NCBI GenBank assembly: GCA_024642005.1
Contig: JAHECA010000008.1
Location: 1-64,000 of the forward strand
DNA: 64,000 bases
DNA from: Robiginitalea sp.
GTDB lineage: Bacteria > Bacteroidota > Bacteroidia > Flavobacteriales > Flavobacteriaceae
Direction of reading: 5' to 3'
In this document: positions 44,264 to 53,767 of the stretch, piece by piece
Position numbering within the stretch: position 1 is the stretch's first letter
Layout: every line of letters starts with the position of its first letter
The notes under the pieces: generated by a model
Seen by the model: the letters and a program-made list of their open reading frames with translations, nothing else
The model's database searches: none
What the model was told of the DNA's origin: nothing
Position numbers and translations under genes: made by a program

Positions 44264-45976
44264 ATGCGATTAGTATTGCTGCTTTTTTGCCTGCCGGCCC
44301 TGATCTGGGCCCAGGAATCCAGGTTGGTGAAGGGAAAAATAACCGATGGCAGCCAACCGCTGGCCGACGTGGCCATTACCCTGGATGGCAAACCGGGGGG
44401 CACTTACTCCAATTCGGAAGGGCGCTACGAGATCGAAGCCGAATCAGGCGACTTTCTCCACTTCTCCTATGCGGGACTGAAGACCGTACGGGTGCTGGTG
44501 GAAGACGTAACGCGTTTCGTAAACGTGGCCATGGTGCCCGACTACACCGAACTGGATGAGGTTACGGTTCAAAAGCAACTTAAATCACAGGTCGAAATGG
44601 CCCGTGAATACGCGACAAACAAGGATATCATCCGCACGGCTTTTGGCTTTATGGATGGCGACAAGACCTCGGGGCGGGTACGAATAATGGAGGGCTCAAC
44701 CCTGACGGGCGCCTATTATTGCATTACGGATTACCTGAAGAACCGGTTTGCCGGGGTATACGTCAAAGGGCAGTGCCCCACGGGCAGCGTTTACATTCGA
44801 AACGTCGGCACCATCGGTTCGCCGGTGCCGGTGATTTTTGACGTCGACGGACAGGTCTTTACCGAAACACCCACATGGCTCGACATCGGCCAAATCAACC
44901 GCATCGCCATAATAAGCAGTTACTCCATCGCCACGCGATACGGGACACAGGGCGCCGGGGGAGTAATCGTGATCAATACGGTAAATTCAAAATTCGTGGC
45001 CGACGGGGTGGTTGCCGATGGCAATAAGTATGCCGAGCCCAAAGCCCTTACGGAAGCCGATTTGCTGGCGAATTCTCCCACCTATTGGCAGCGCCTGATG
45101 GGCTCCGGGTCGGAAGAGGAGGCTATGGCGGTATACAGTGAATTTGCCACCCAGTTGGCCGCCTCCCCGTATTTCTTCCTGGACGCCTACCGGTATTTCT
45201 ATGAGGTGCGCCGCAACAGGGCCTTTGCCGATGCTATCATCGCCGAGCACCGCAACAAGTTTGCCGGCAACCCGGTACTGCTCAAGGCCCTGGCCTATCT
45301 CTACCAGGATCACGGGCGGGCCGATCTGGCCAGGGATGTGAACAAGGATATCTTTATCCTGAGGCCGCAATACGGGCAATCGTACCTCGACATGGCATTG
45401 GCCTACCGCGATGCGGGCGAGTACAGCAAGGCCGCAGGAATGTTTGGGCGCTACCAGTACCTGCTCAAGGAAGGGTACCTGGTGGGATCTGACGAATTCT
45501 GGCTCATGCAGCAGCACGACAGCGACAACCTGTTCCAGGCTTACGGAGAGCAGCTCAATACAGACATGCGCCTTATTACTGCAGATCCCTATGTGGAAGG
45601 TGCCACCCGCCTGGTCTTCGAATGGAACGAAAGCGGGGCCGAATTTGAGTTGCAGTTTGTGAATCCGGATATGCGCGTATATACCTGGGAGCACACCCAG
45701 GCCAAAAGCTCGCAGCGCATTGAAGACGAGCAGATGGCGGGATATGCCATGGAGGAATACGTGATCGACCCAGCTACCCCGGGCGGGTGGACGGTAAACA
45801 TCACTTACCAGGGCAACAAAAGCCTGACCCCTACCTACCTGAAAGTCACTACTTATTACCATTTCGGCCAGAAAAACCAGACCAGGGAGGTACACACCTT
45901 CAAACTTTTCCTAAAGGGCAGCAACCAGCGGTTGCTTACCCTAACTGCACCGAAAGGCGTCAGGATTCAAGGCTAA
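44264..45976 (+). CDS. Secreted protein with carboxypeptidase-regulatory and TonB-plug-like domains, no barrel
   Basis: 570 residues. After the signal peptide (1-17) comes a CarboxypepD_reg-like beta-sandwich (about 20-90: V-K-G-K-I-T-D-G-S-Q-P-L ... Y-S-N-S-E-G-R-Y-E-I). Then L-D-E-V-T-V-Q and a region (about 115-250) that resembles a receptor plug, with I-F-D-V-D-G-Q and G-A-G-G-V-I-V-I-N-T. Instead of a beta-barrel, the C-terminal half is helical with TPR-like units (about 300-400) and then a short beta-rich tail. It is therefore not a TonB-dependent transporter in itself. It is followed 11 bases later by a related-domain gene, forming an operon. Confidence 0.65.
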   Translation: MRLVLLLFCLPALIWAQESRLVKGKITDGSQPLADVAITLDGKPGGTYSNSEGRYEIEAESGDFLHFSYAGLKTVRVLVEDVTRFVNVAMVPDYTELDEVTVQKQLKSQVEMAREYATNKDIIRTAFGFMDGDKTSGRVRIMEGSTLTGAYYCITDYLKNRFAGVYVKGQCPTGSVYIRNVGTIGSPVPVIFDVDGQVFTETPTWLDIGQINRIAIISSYSIATRYGTQGAGGVIVINTVNSKFVADGVVADGNKYAEPKALTEADLLANSPTYWQRLMGSGSEEEAMAVYSEFATQLAASPYFFLDAYRYFYEVRRNRAFADAIIAEHRNKFAGNPVLLKALAYLYQDHGRADLARDVNKDIFILRPQYGQSYLDMALAYRDAGEYSKAAGMFGRYQYLLKEGYLVGSDEFWLMQQHDSDNLFQAYGEQLNTDMRLITADPYVEGATRLVFEWNESGAEFELQFVNPDMRVYTWEHTQAKSSQRIEDEQMAGYAMEEYVIDPATPGGWTVNITYQGNKSLTPTYLKVTTYYHFGQKNQTREVHTFKLFLKGSNQRLLTLTAPKGVRIQG

Positions 45977-45987
45977 CCCGGGGGGAT

Positions 45988-47142
45988 ATGCCGCAAATCA
46001 AAGGCAGGGGGATAAAAGCCCTTATACTGGTGTTCTGGTTGGCTGGTACTTCTGTGGCGGCTGCCCAATATTTCTTCAGGGGGCAGATTACCGACGCTAT
46101 TTCTGGCGAGCCCATTCCCTTTGTCAATATCGGCGTGGTGGGCAGGGGCGCGGGCACCGTGAGCGATGCCGAGGGAAGTTACGAATTATGGATACCCCCC
46201 GGACGGGTCAATGCCGACGATCTGCTGCGCATTTCCTGTCTGGGTTACGAACCCCGGACCCAAACCCTTACAGAAGCGCCTCCCGACGGACTGGTCTCCT
46301 TTTCGATGCGACCGGCGGCCATAGCCCTCGATGAAGTGGTGGTTTCCGCATTGCCTACCTTTACCCTTGAGGAAACAGTAGGCTACCCCCTTGACGCCAG
46401 CCGCGATTTTGCCTACTGGAAAGACAGCCTGGCCCTTGGAGCCGAACTGGCTACGCGCATCCGCATTCAGCAGGGAACCCGCCGCCTGAACACCCTGTTT
46501 TTCAACACCCGCGACAACCCTGCAGACAGTGTTCAGCTCCGCATCAATATTTATGAATTTCCGAAATCGGGGAATGGCCCCGACGCAAACCTGAACAAGA
46601 GTGGCCGCAATATTTTGTACATGCTTCAGGGCGGTTCTGCCGCCGCTGTGGTAGACCTGGCGCCTTTTGATATCTGGGTGACCGACGATTTTTATGTGAG
46701 CCTTGAACTCCTGGCCGTTTACGGGTCTGACCAGATTGTACTGACCATGCCGGCAGCACAGGAAAACCGCGGGGCAACCTATCGCCGCTATGCAAGCCAG
46801 GGCGAATGGGAGCCTATCGGCGCCTACGGCGTCGGCTATTACCTGCAAACCACCTATTACACCGACGATGCCCGCAAAGCGCAGAACAAATCGGTGGAGC
46901 GCAGTCTGGCGAGGAATCAGGCCCCGGTGAGCGGTTTTGTCTTTTACGGCCGAACCACCCTGGAAGGGATTCGGGTAGAAAACCTGAACACCCATACCCA
47001 CACCACGACAGACAGCCGCGGGCGCTACCGTCTGATGGCCTCACCAGGCGATGTACTGCGGTTCACCAGGCCCGGGAACGAATTTCTGATTGTGCACGTC
47101 CGCGAAACGGGGAACCTTACCGTGAATCTCAGGCAGAAATAA
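45988..47142 (+). CDS. Secreted protein with two carboxypeptidase-regulatory-like domains
   Basis: 384 residues. The start is the ATG before the signal peptide (KALILVFWLAGTSVAAAQ); the frame runs back into the preceding gene without support. An N-terminal domain (about 28-110: F-R-G-Q-I-T-D-A-I-S-G-E-P-I-P-F-V-N) ends in L-D-E-V-V-V, a middle part of about 190 residues is beta-rich, and a second short domain of the same type is at the C terminus (G-R-T-T-L-E-G-I-R-V ... D-S-R-G-R-Y-R-L). No enzyme motif. It pairs with the upstream gene and is convergent, stop to stop, with the carboxylase gene. Confidence 0.6.
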   Translation: MPQIKGRGIKALILVFWLAGTSVAAAQYFFRGQITDAISGEPIPFVNIGVVGRGAGTVSDAEGSYELWIPPGRVNADDLLRISCLGYEPRTQTLTEAPPDGLVSFSMRPAAIALDEVVVSALPTFTLEETVGYPLDASRDFAYWKDSLALGAELATRIRIQQGTRRLNTLFFNTRDNPADSVQLRINIYEFPKSGNGPDANLNKSGRNILYMLQGGSAAAVVDLAPFDIWVTDDFYVSLELLAVYGSDQIVLTMPAAQENRGATYRRYASQGEWEPIGAYGVGYYLQTTYYTDDARKAQNKSVERSLARNQAPVSGFVFYGRTTLEGIRVENLNTHTHTTTDSRGRYRLMASPGDVLRFTRPGNEFLIVHVRETGNLTVNLRQK

Positions 47143-48771
47143 CTACACCTGCAACACGCCCATGTTAAAGGCTTTCTCAATGGGCGCCTGGTTGGCCGCC
47201 TCGATGCCTGTGGAAATCCAGTGCCGGGTTTCCAGCGGGTCGATAATGGCGTCGGTCCAAAGCCGGGCTGCGGCGTAATAAGGCGATATCTGGGCGTCGT
47301 AGCGCTTCTTGATCTCGCGGTAAAGCTCGCCTTCCTGGGCAGCCGACAGGCTTTCGCCCTTTTTCTTGCGGGCCGCAGTTTCGATTTGCAGCAATACTTT
47401 GGCAGCCGAGTCGCCGCTCATCACCGCCAGTTCGGCGCTGGGCCAGGCCACGATGAGCCTGGGGTCGTAAGCCTTGCCGCACATGGCATAATTGCCTGCC
47501 CCGTAGCTGTTGCCGATAATGACCGTAAACTTGGGCACCACCGAATTGCTCACCGCATTAACCATTTTTGCCCCATCCTTGATTATTCCGCCGTGCTCGC
47601 TGTGGCTGCCCACCATGAAGCCGGTTACATCCTGCAGGAAGACCAGCGGGATGCGCTTCTGGTTGCAGTTTGCAATAAAACGGGTGGCCTTGTCGGCCGA
47701 ATCGGAGTAGATAACCCCGCCTATGCGCATTTCCCCCTTGGCCGTTTTGGTGACCTTTCGCTGGTTGGCCACGATCCCCACTGCCCAGCCATCAATCCGG
47801 GCATAGCCGCACAGCAGCGATTTGCCGAAGCCTTCCTTGTACTGGTCGAACTCCGAGTTGTCTACCAGGCGGTCAATGATTTCGAGCATGTCGTACGGTT
47901 CGGTGCGCGAGGCGGGCAGCAGGCCGAAGATCTCATCCGGATTCTTTCCGGGCTTTCCGGGCTTGGCCCTGTCAAACCCGGCCGTTTCCCGCTGTCCCAT
48001 TTTACCGATAACCTTTCTGATCCGGTCAAGGGCGTCCTGGTCGTTGGCAGCCTTGTAGTCGGTAACCCCGCTTATCTCACTGTGGGTGGTGGCTCCTCCG
48101 AGGGTCTCGTTGTCGATGGTTTCCCCAATGGCTGCTTTTACCAGGTAGCTGCCAGCCAGGAAAATGCTCCCGGTCTTGTCTACGATAAGGGCCTCATCGC
48201 TCATAATGGGCAGATAGGCCCCCCCGGCCACACAACTTCCCATAACGGCCGCGATCTGAGGAATCCCCAGGCTGCTCATGACGGCGTTGTTTCGGAAGAT
48301 GCGGCCAAAATGCTCCTTGTCGGGAAATATCTCATCCTGCATGGGGAGGTACACCCCGGCACTGTCGACCAGGTAAATGATGGGCAGGCGGTTTTCCATG
48401 GCAATTTCCTGGGCCCGCAGGTTCTTTTTCCCCGTAATGGGAAACCAGGCCCCGGCTTTCACCGTGGCGTCATTGGCAACCACCACGCAGAGGCGCCCCT
48501 GTATGCGCCCGATTTTGACCACCACGCCTCCGCTGGGGCAGCCGCCGTGTTCGCCGTACATGTCTTCGCCGGCAAAGGCCCCGATCTCCAGGGCATCCAC
48601 GGGGGTGTCGAGCAGGTAGTCGATTCGCTCGCGGGCCGACCATTTGCCTTCGGCGTGCAGTTTTTCAAGCCGCGCCTTTCCGCCCCCTTTTTTTACCCGG
48701 GCGTATCGGTTTCGTAAATCGGAGCGCAGCAGTTTGTTGTGGTCTTCGTTCTTGTTGTATTTGACATCCAT
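47143..48771 (-). CDS. Acyl-CoA carboxylase carboxyltransferase (beta) subunit
   Basis: 542 residues with both carboxyltransferase halves. The N-terminal half has the G-G-C-P-S-G-G-V-V-V-K block near 78 and A-V-M-G-S-C-V-A-G-G-A-Y near 176; the C-terminal half has D-V-T-G-F-M-V-G near 370 and G-N-S-Y-G-A-G-N-Y-A-M-C-G near 408. The length and G-x-G-A-x-N-Y-A-M-C-G form point to methylcrotonyl-CoA carboxylase (leucine breakdown) or a geranyl-CoA homologue rather than propionyl-CoA carboxylase. No biotin-carrier partner is adjacent. Confidence 0.85.
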   Translation of the reverse strand: MDVKYNKNEDHNKLLRSDLRNRYARVKKGGGKARLEKLHAEGKWSARERIDYLLDTPVDALEIGAFAGEDMYGEHGGCPSGGVVVKIGRIQGRLCVVVANDATVKAGAWFPITGKKNLRAQEIAMENRLPIIYLVDSAGVYLPMQDEIFPDKEHFGRIFRNNAVMSSLGIPQIAAVMGSCVAGGAYLPIMSDEALIVDKTGSIFLAGSYLVKAAIGETIDNETLGGATTHSEISGVTDYKAANDQDALDRIRKVIGKMGQRETAGFDRAKPGKPGKNPDEIFGLLPASRTEPYDMLEIIDRLVDNSEFDQYKEGFGKSLLCGYARIDGWAVGIVANQRKVTKTAKGEMRIGGVIYSDSADKATRFIANCNQKRIPLVFLQDVTGFMVGSHSEHGGIIKDGAKMVNAVSNSVVPKFTVIIGNSYGAGNYAMCGKAYDPRLIVAWPSAELAVMSGDSAAKVLLQIETAARKKKGESLSAAQEGELYREIKKRYDAQISPYYAAARLWTDAIIDPLETRHWISTGIEAANQAPIEKAFNMGVLQV

Positions 48772-48876
48772 TTGAATGGGCTTATCATTTTAGGTCCATG
48801 ATGTTTGCGCGCGGGCCTTAACGGTCGTTATGACCCAGTGCAGGGTAACCCTACCTGCTTTGCCAGTCTGTACGGG

Positions 48877-49665
48877 TTACCGGGCGATTTCTTTTTCGAT
48901 CGCCGAGATCAGTTCCTGAATGTATTGTTTTACGGTTCTATGCATATCGGCCAAAACCCCGTTATTCATCATAGCCAGTTTTAACCCGTTTCGAAAGGTT
49001 TGGTCGTTGTGTTGCCATTGGGCATCTGCGATGAGTTTGCCATATGCCGATTCGGGAATATCCTTTACGCCCAGGCGATCAGGAAACCCAAATTTCGGAT
49101 TGGTCATATCAAAAAACTCCAGGGCCGATATATTTTTAACATGCGTGTCATACAGGTAGACTTCGTATTCCCTTCTCATATGGTGTTCCGTGCCGGAAAT
49201 ATTAGCATATAGTTTATCGAGTTCCAGCAGGCCGTTCTTGATGGAGTCGTTTTTTATCAGGTTGAGGTTTCCCGAACTCAGGAGCTCCTTGAAAGTGTTA
49301 TTATTGGGCACAAAAACATACCAAACGAAAACAAGTTCGAACCGATCTGTGTAAACCTGCAATTCTTCAATCGATTTTGGTGCTTCTGAAGTCAGGAGGG
49401 TCGAACAGGTCTCGGCTTTTTTGAAGTGATAAGCGGCAAATTGCTCATTATTCTGAACTTCGTTGAGCAAATCGGCTTTCACATTTCTCAGATAACTGAT
49501 TTCTTTGGCACGCTCTTTCTGCGCCTCATTCCTGTTGTTGATTTGCAAGGCAATCAATATGCCGATGACCACAAGCACAATTTCGCCTATGGCATACAAC
49601 AGATACTTGGTGACCTTGTTTTCAGTCAGCATCCTTTGTCGAATGGTTCGTAAGAAATGAATCAT
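48877..49665 (-). CDS. DUF6090 family membrane-anchored protein
   Basis: 262 residues. The N terminus is the family hallmark: a basic amphipathic segment (F-L-R-T-I-R-Q-R), then K-Y-L-L-Y-A-I-G-E-I and a hydrophobic helix ending in A-L-Q-I-N-N (about 20-45). The rest is helical and soluble, probably on the far side of the membrane. Flavobacteria often carry many copies; function unknown. Base use is clearly more AT-rich than that of its neighbours, which may mean a different history. Confidence 0.75.
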   Translation of the reverse strand: MIHFLRTIRQRMLTENKVTKYLLYAIGEIVLVVIGILIALQINNRNEAQKERAKEISYLRNVKADLLNEVQNNEQFAAYHFKKAETCSTLLTSEAPKSIEELQVYTDRFELVFVWYVFVPNNNTFKELLSSGNLNLIKNDSIKNGLLELDKLYANISGTEHHMRREYEVYLYDTHVKNISALEFFDMTNPKFGFPDRLGVKDIPESAYGKLIADAQWQHNDQTFRNGLKLAMMNNGVLADMHRTVKQYIQELISAIEKEIAR

Positions 49666-49733
49666 GATCTCCGGGCTGGCATTGGTGCCGCAAACTGCCT
49701 GCGGATGGCTAAAGATACGCAGGAAATTATCAT

Positions 49734-49741
49734 TAACTTTG
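49734..49741 (+). promoter_or_regulatory. -7 element of the Gfo/Idh/MocA gene
   Basis: TAACTTTG, an exact TAnnTTTG match, 22 bases before the ATG at 49764. Confidence 0.55.
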
Positions 49742-49763
49742 ATAGGGATTCAAATCAACGCGT

Positions 49764-50747
49764 ATGTCGGAACAAATCCAGTGGGGTATTCTGGGGCCAG
49801 GTAAAATTGCCTCGAGTTTCGCCAAAGACCTTGCAATGGTGTCAGATGCCCGCCTGGCCGCTGTGGCCTCGCGCGACCTGGCCAACGCAGAGGCTTTTGC
49901 AGCCGAATACGGGGCCGACCGGGCTTACGGTTCTTATGCCGAGCTCCTTGCAGACCCCGGGGTTCAGGCGGTCTATGTCGCCACGCCCCATACCCACCAC
50001 TGCGAGCATACCCTGGCGGCCCTTAGGGCTGGCAAGCATGTGCTCTGCGAAAAACCGATGGGGATCAATGCCCGCGAAGTACAGGAAATGATCGACTGCG
50101 CCCGGGAGCAGGGTGTTTTTCTCATGGAAGCCCTCTGGAGCCGCTTTAACCCAGCCCTTCGGGAAGCGGCCCGCCTGGTTAAGGAAGGGGAACTGGGGCA
50201 ACTGGCCTATCTCAAAGCCGATTTTGCCTTTCCGGGTCTCGACCGCGACCCGAACGGGCGCCTGCTCAACCCTGAGCTCGCCGGAGGTTCCCTGCTCGAT
50301 ATTGGCATCTACCCCATTTTTCTGGCCTATTGGTTACTGGGGGTACCCCAGTCGTTCCAGGCGGTTGCCAAGTTCCATACTACCGGGGTCGAAAAACAGA
50401 TCGGTCTGGTATTCGAGTATCCCGATGCCATTGCCATGTTGTACAGTGGGCTGAGTTCCAAATCCGAAATGCGGGCCGAGCTTTCGTGCACAGGCGGGAA
50501 TATTTACCTGTTGCCGCGCTGGCACGAAACCGACGGGTTCGAAATTGACGTGGAGGGCTCCGGCCGGCGGGTGGAACTTCCCACCCTGGGCAAGGGCTAT
50601 ACGCACGAGATCAGGGAGGTACACGACTGCCTGAGTACGGGCCGGACCGAAAGTGCAGACTGGACCCTTGCAGACAGCCTGGCCCTGCACCGACTGCTCG
50701 ATGCCATCCGCGAGCGCTGCAGTATCCGGTTTCCGTCTGAAGGCTAG
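49764..50747 (+). CDS. Gfo/Idh/MocA-family NAD(P)-dependent oxidoreductase
   Basis: 327 residues. The N-terminal Rossmann fold starts W-G-I-L-G-P-G-K-I-A near 8-17 and the conserved catalytic-region motif E-K-P-M-G is at about 95-99. The C-terminal half is the alpha/beta substrate domain, with G-G-S-L-L-D-I-G-I-Y near 174-183. The closest named relatives are trans-1,2-dihydrobenzene-1,2-diol dehydrogenase-like enzymes, but the sugar or diol substrate cannot be read from sequence. It stands alone. Confidence 0.88.
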   Translation: MSEQIQWGILGPGKIASSFAKDLAMVSDARLAAVASRDLANAEAFAAEYGADRAYGSYAELLADPGVQAVYVATPHTHHCEHTLAALRAGKHVLCEKPMGINAREVQEMIDCAREQGVFLMEALWSRFNPALREAARLVKEGELGQLAYLKADFAFPGLDRDPNGRLLNPELAGGSLLDIGIYPIFLAYWLLGVPQSFQAVAKFHTTGVEKQIGLVFEYPDAIAMLYSGLSSKSEMRAELSCTGGNIYLLPRWHETDGFEIDVEGSGRRVELPTLGKGYTHEIREVHDCLSTGRTESADWTLADSLALHRLLDAIRERCSIRFPSEG

Positions 50748-50808
50748 GGGGGAGGGCGCGGTATTCACCAATTATTTGCGATATTTACCCCCACCAAACT
50801 ATCTAATC

Positions 50809-50991
50809 ATGGGAATGAACAAAAACACCGTACTGGCCTGGGCGACCTTTATCATGATCGTCGTGGGAATCGGTTTAATTGCCCTGGGAGCCTTTCGCTA
50901 CGACGAAATCGCCGGGTGGGGCTTCGCCTCGGTCGGGATTGGCTTCTTCGCCATAGCCTGGGTTTTTAACGCCTTAAAAGGCAGGGTGTAA
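50809..50991 (+). CDS. Small two-helix membrane protein
   Basis: 60 residues, starting MGMNKNTVLAWATFIM. Two hydrophobic helices (about 8-27 and 36-55) are joined by a short turn with R-Y-D-E-I-A-G-W-G. It matches my memory of a family of about 60 residues that is common in flavobacteria, sometimes named CAL67264-family membrane protein; the name is from memory. Function unknown. It lies 36 bases upstream of ettA and may be co-transcribed. Confidence 0.7.
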   Translation: MGMNKNTVLAWATFIMIVVGIGLIALGAFRYDEIAGWGFASVGIGFFAIAWVFNALKGRV

Positions 50992-51027
50992 CGCTGCCGC
51001 CTTTAAACTAGCAAATGATCCAACTGT

Positions 51028-52722
51028 ATGTCAGACGATAAGAAGGTCATCTTCTCCATGTCGGGGGTGACCAAAACGTATAAGAATGCCAATACTCCGG
51101 TACTCAAAGATATTTACCTGAGTTTTTTCTACGGAGCCAAGATCGGGATTCTCGGTTTGAACGGTGCCGGAAAATCAACCCTGCTTCGCATCATTGCAGG
51201 CCACGACACCAACCATCAGGGGAATGTTGTCTTTTCCCCGGGCTATAAAGTGGGCATGCTCGAACAGGACCCCCAGCTCGACCCCGACAAAACGGTTATG
51301 GAGGTGGTAAGGGAAGGAGTTGCCGAGGTAGTGCAGGTGCTCGATCAGTACAATAAGATCAACGACCAGTTTGCCCTGCCCGAGGTTTATGAAAACCCCG
51401 ACAAGATGCAACAGCTCATGGACAAGCAGGCGGCCCTGCAAGACCAGATAGACGCCATGGGCGCCTGGGAGCTCGACTCCAAACTGGAGATCGCTATGGA
51501 TGCCCTGCGCACCCCAGAGCCCGAAAGGAAAATTTCGGTGCTTTCGGGCGGAGAGCGCCGCCGCGTGGCCCTGTGCCGACTGCTGCTTCAAGAACCTGAC
51601 GTATTGCTGCTCGACGAGCCTACCAACCACCTCGACGCCGAGTCGGTGCAGTGGCTGGAGCATCACCTGGCCCAATACAAGGGCACGGTAATTGCCGTGA
51701 CCCACGACCGCTATTTTCTGGACAACGTGGCTGGCTGGATCCTGGAGCTCGACCGGGGCGAGGGCATTCCGTGGAAAGGGAATTACTCGAGCTGGCTCGA
51801 ACAGAAGTCCAAAAGGCTGGCCCAGGAACAGAAACAGGCCAGCAAACGCCAGAAAACCCTGGAGCGCGAGCTGGATTGGATCCGCCAAAGCCCCAAGGGC
51901 AGGCACGCCAAGCAGAAGGCCCGTTTGAACAACTACGACAAGCTCTTGAGCCAGGACCAGAAAAAACTGGACGAAAACCTGGAGATTTATATCCCCAACG
52001 GCCCGCGCCTGGGCACCAACGTAATTGAGGCAAAGGGGGTTAGCAAGGCCTATGGCGACAAATTGTTGTACGAAGACCTGAACTTCCGCCTGCCTCAGGC
52101 GGGCATAGTCGGGGTAATCGGGCCAAACGGAGCCGGAAAGACCACTATCTTCCGGATGATCATGGGCGAAGAAACCCCAGACAAGGGTGCTTTTACCATC
52201 GGCGACACAGTTAAGATTGCCTACGTAGACCAGAGCCATTCCAACATCAACCCCGAAAAAAGCATCTGGGAAAACTTCTGCGGAGGGCAGGAGCTGATCA
52301 ATATGGGGGGGCACCAGGTGAATTCCCGGGCCTACCTGAGCCGCTTCAATTTTTCAGGAAGCGAGCAGAACAAGAAGGTGAACATGCTGTCGGGGGGCGA
52401 GCGCAACCGCCTGCACCTGGCCATGACCCTGAGGGAAGAAGGCAACGTACTGCTGCTCGACGAGCCCACCAACGATCTCGACATCAATACGCTGCGGGCG
52501 CTTGAAGAAGGACTCGAGAATTTTGCCGGCTGTGCCGTGATTATCTCCCACGACCGCTGGTTCCTCGACCGGATTTGTACACACATCCTGGCTTTTGAAG
52601 GCGACTCCCAGGTCTACTTTTTTGAAGGATCTTTCTCTGAATACGAAGAGAACAAGAAAAAGCGGTTGGGGGCAGACCTCACACCCAAGCGCATCAAGTA
52701 CAAGAAACTCATCCGGGGATAA
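51028..52722 (+). CDS. ettA: Energy-dependent translational throttle protein EttA (ABC-F)
   Basis: 564 residues with two complete ABC domains: Walker A G-L-N-G-A-G-K-S-T near 48 and G-P-N-G-A-G-K-T-T near 366, signatures L-S-G-G-E-R-R-R and L-S-G-G-E-R-N-R, Walker [11 protein letters not shown] and [10 protein letters not shown]. The arm insertion of EttA lies within domain 1 (about 90-150) and the linker P-tip near 270-310. In E. coli EttA gates the 70S initiation complex according to the ADP/ATP ratio. In contrast to the ABC-F at 6038-7666, both ATP sites are intact. Confidence 0.95.
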   Translation: MSDDKKVIFSMSGVTKTYKNANTPVLKDIYLSFFYGAKIGILGLNGAGKSTLLRIIAGHDTNHQGNVVFSPGYKVGMLEQDPQLDPDKTVMEVVREGVAEVVQVLDQYNKINDQFALPEVYENPDKMQQLMDKQAALQDQIDAMGAWELDSKLEIAMDALRTPEPERKISVLSGGERRRVALCRLLLQEPDVLLLDEPTNHLDAESVQWLEHHLAQYKGTVIAVTHDRYFLDNVAGWILELDRGEGIPWKGNYSSWLEQKSKRLAQEQKQASKRQKTLERELDWIRQSPKGRHAKQKARLNNYDKLLSQDQKKLDENLEIYIPNGPRLGTNVIEAKGVSKAYGDKLLYEDLNFRLPQAGIVGVIGPNGAGKTTIFRMIMGEETPDKGAFTIGDTVKIAYVDQSHSNINPEKSIWENFCGGQELINMGGHQVNSRAYLSRFNFSGSEQNKKVNMLSGGERNRLHLAMTLREEGNVLLLDEPTNDLDINTLRALEEGLENFAGCAVIISHDRWFLDRICTHILAFEGDSQVYFFEGSFSEYEENKKKRLGADLTPKRIKYKKLIRG

Positions 52723-52737
52723 GCCCATGGGTAATGA

Positions 52738-52766
52738 AAAAGCCCGCCAACCGGCGGGCTTTTTTC
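52738..52766. terminator. Bidirectional intrinsic terminator
   Basis: AAAAA then GCCCGCC (52743-52749), AACC, GGCGGGC (52754-52760) and six T residues. It can end both ettA on the plus strand and the MBL gene on the minus strand. Confidence 0.88.
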
Positions 52767-52779
52767 TAGATACTTTATT

Positions 52780-53556
52780 TCAGTAAGGGTCCGCAGGGTA
52801 CCAGTCAAGCTGTACCACCTTTATGTCGCGATTCCCTGCTTGCACCAGTTCGGCAAATCGCTTCACATCGCTCACCTCAGGATTGCCCCGGTAATGATAG
52901 GGGTATACCTTCCCGGGACTGAATGCCAATACGGCATCGGCCGCACTTTCCACGGTCATGGTATAGGGCAGGTTCATGCACACAAAGGCCATGTCAATCT
53001 CTTTCAGGGCCCGCATTTCGGGGATGTCTTCGGTATCGCCCGAGAAATAAACTCGCACTCCTTCTTTTTCCAATACGTAGCCATTGCCACGACCGGCCTG
53101 GTGAAACTGGCTGGCCTCTTCCCGCAGGTTGTACATGGGGATGGCCGTGATAGAAACCCCCTCGAGTTCCACCGATTCCCCATTGGCCAGCACGCGGGTC
53201 AGATGCTGCAAGTTCGCGGGCATCTGGTCGCGCACGGCAGCAGGGGCTATAATTTGAGTGCCGTTTTGCCCGAGGGCCTCCAGGGTTTCGGCGCTGTAAT
53301 GGTCGCCGTGTACGTCGGTAACCAGCATTAGGTCTGGGGGCGGTAGGGCGGCAAAGGCTTCGGCCCCGCCCACCGGATCTATGTAGAGTAGGGTGCCCCC
53401 CCAGTCGAGCACGGCGGTGGCATGTGCAATGGGGTAAACTTCCGGGAGGGTGGACTGCAGGTATGCCTGCCTATTTTGCCCGGAGGTTTCTGAGGTTTGC
53501 TGGAAGGGGATGGTCGCCAGGGTAAACATTAAACTGAAAATAAAGGGAGCCGTCAT
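52780..53556 (-). CDS. Secreted metallo-beta-lactamase-fold hydrolase
   Basis: 258 residues with a short N-terminal hydrophobic stretch that looks like a signal peptide (about 1-20). The zinc motif is reduced to T-D-V-H-G-D-H near 80-86 (H-x-D-H kept; the first His replaced by Asp), with later A/S-G-D-T near 172 and Y-P-Y-H-Y near 218. It belongs to the UlaG-like branch with L-ascorbate-6-phosphate lactonase relatives, but the substrate is unknown. It stands alone. Confidence 0.75.
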   Translation of the reverse strand: MTAPFIFSLMFTLATIPFQQTSETSGQNRQAYLQSTLPEVYPIAHATAVLDWGGTLLYIDPVGGAEAFAALPPPDLMLVTDVHGDHYSAETLEALGQNGTQIIAPAAVRDQMPANLQHLTRVLANGESVELEGVSITAIPMYNLREEASQFHQAGRGNGYVLEKEGVRVYFSGDTEDIPEMRALKEIDMAFVCMNLPYTMTVESAADAVLAFSPGKVYPYHYRGNPEVSDVKRFAELVQAGNRDIKVVQLDWYPADPY

Positions 53557-53767
53557 AAGGGTAGCTATTATCGGATTGGGTTTCGCCCCGCCTGTATAAG
53601 CCCCCGAAGGGGCAGCGGGTTCAGATATTTAAAAATACGGCACCCTGGGCGGCAGGCAAAAAAACCGGGAGAAAAAAATTTTAACGTTTGACATCCAACC
53701 AGGTCATTGCCTCGTATATAGACTGTACAAACAAACCCTTAAAACAGAAAATTCAATTCTTAAACAA

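Noticed and set aside
47221-48717. Long open frame (498 codons) antisense to the acyl-CoA carboxylase gene
   Set aside because: It mirrors a strongly conserved enzyme gene; GC-rich codons on one strand leave long stop-free antisense frames. The translation has no family features or sensible start.
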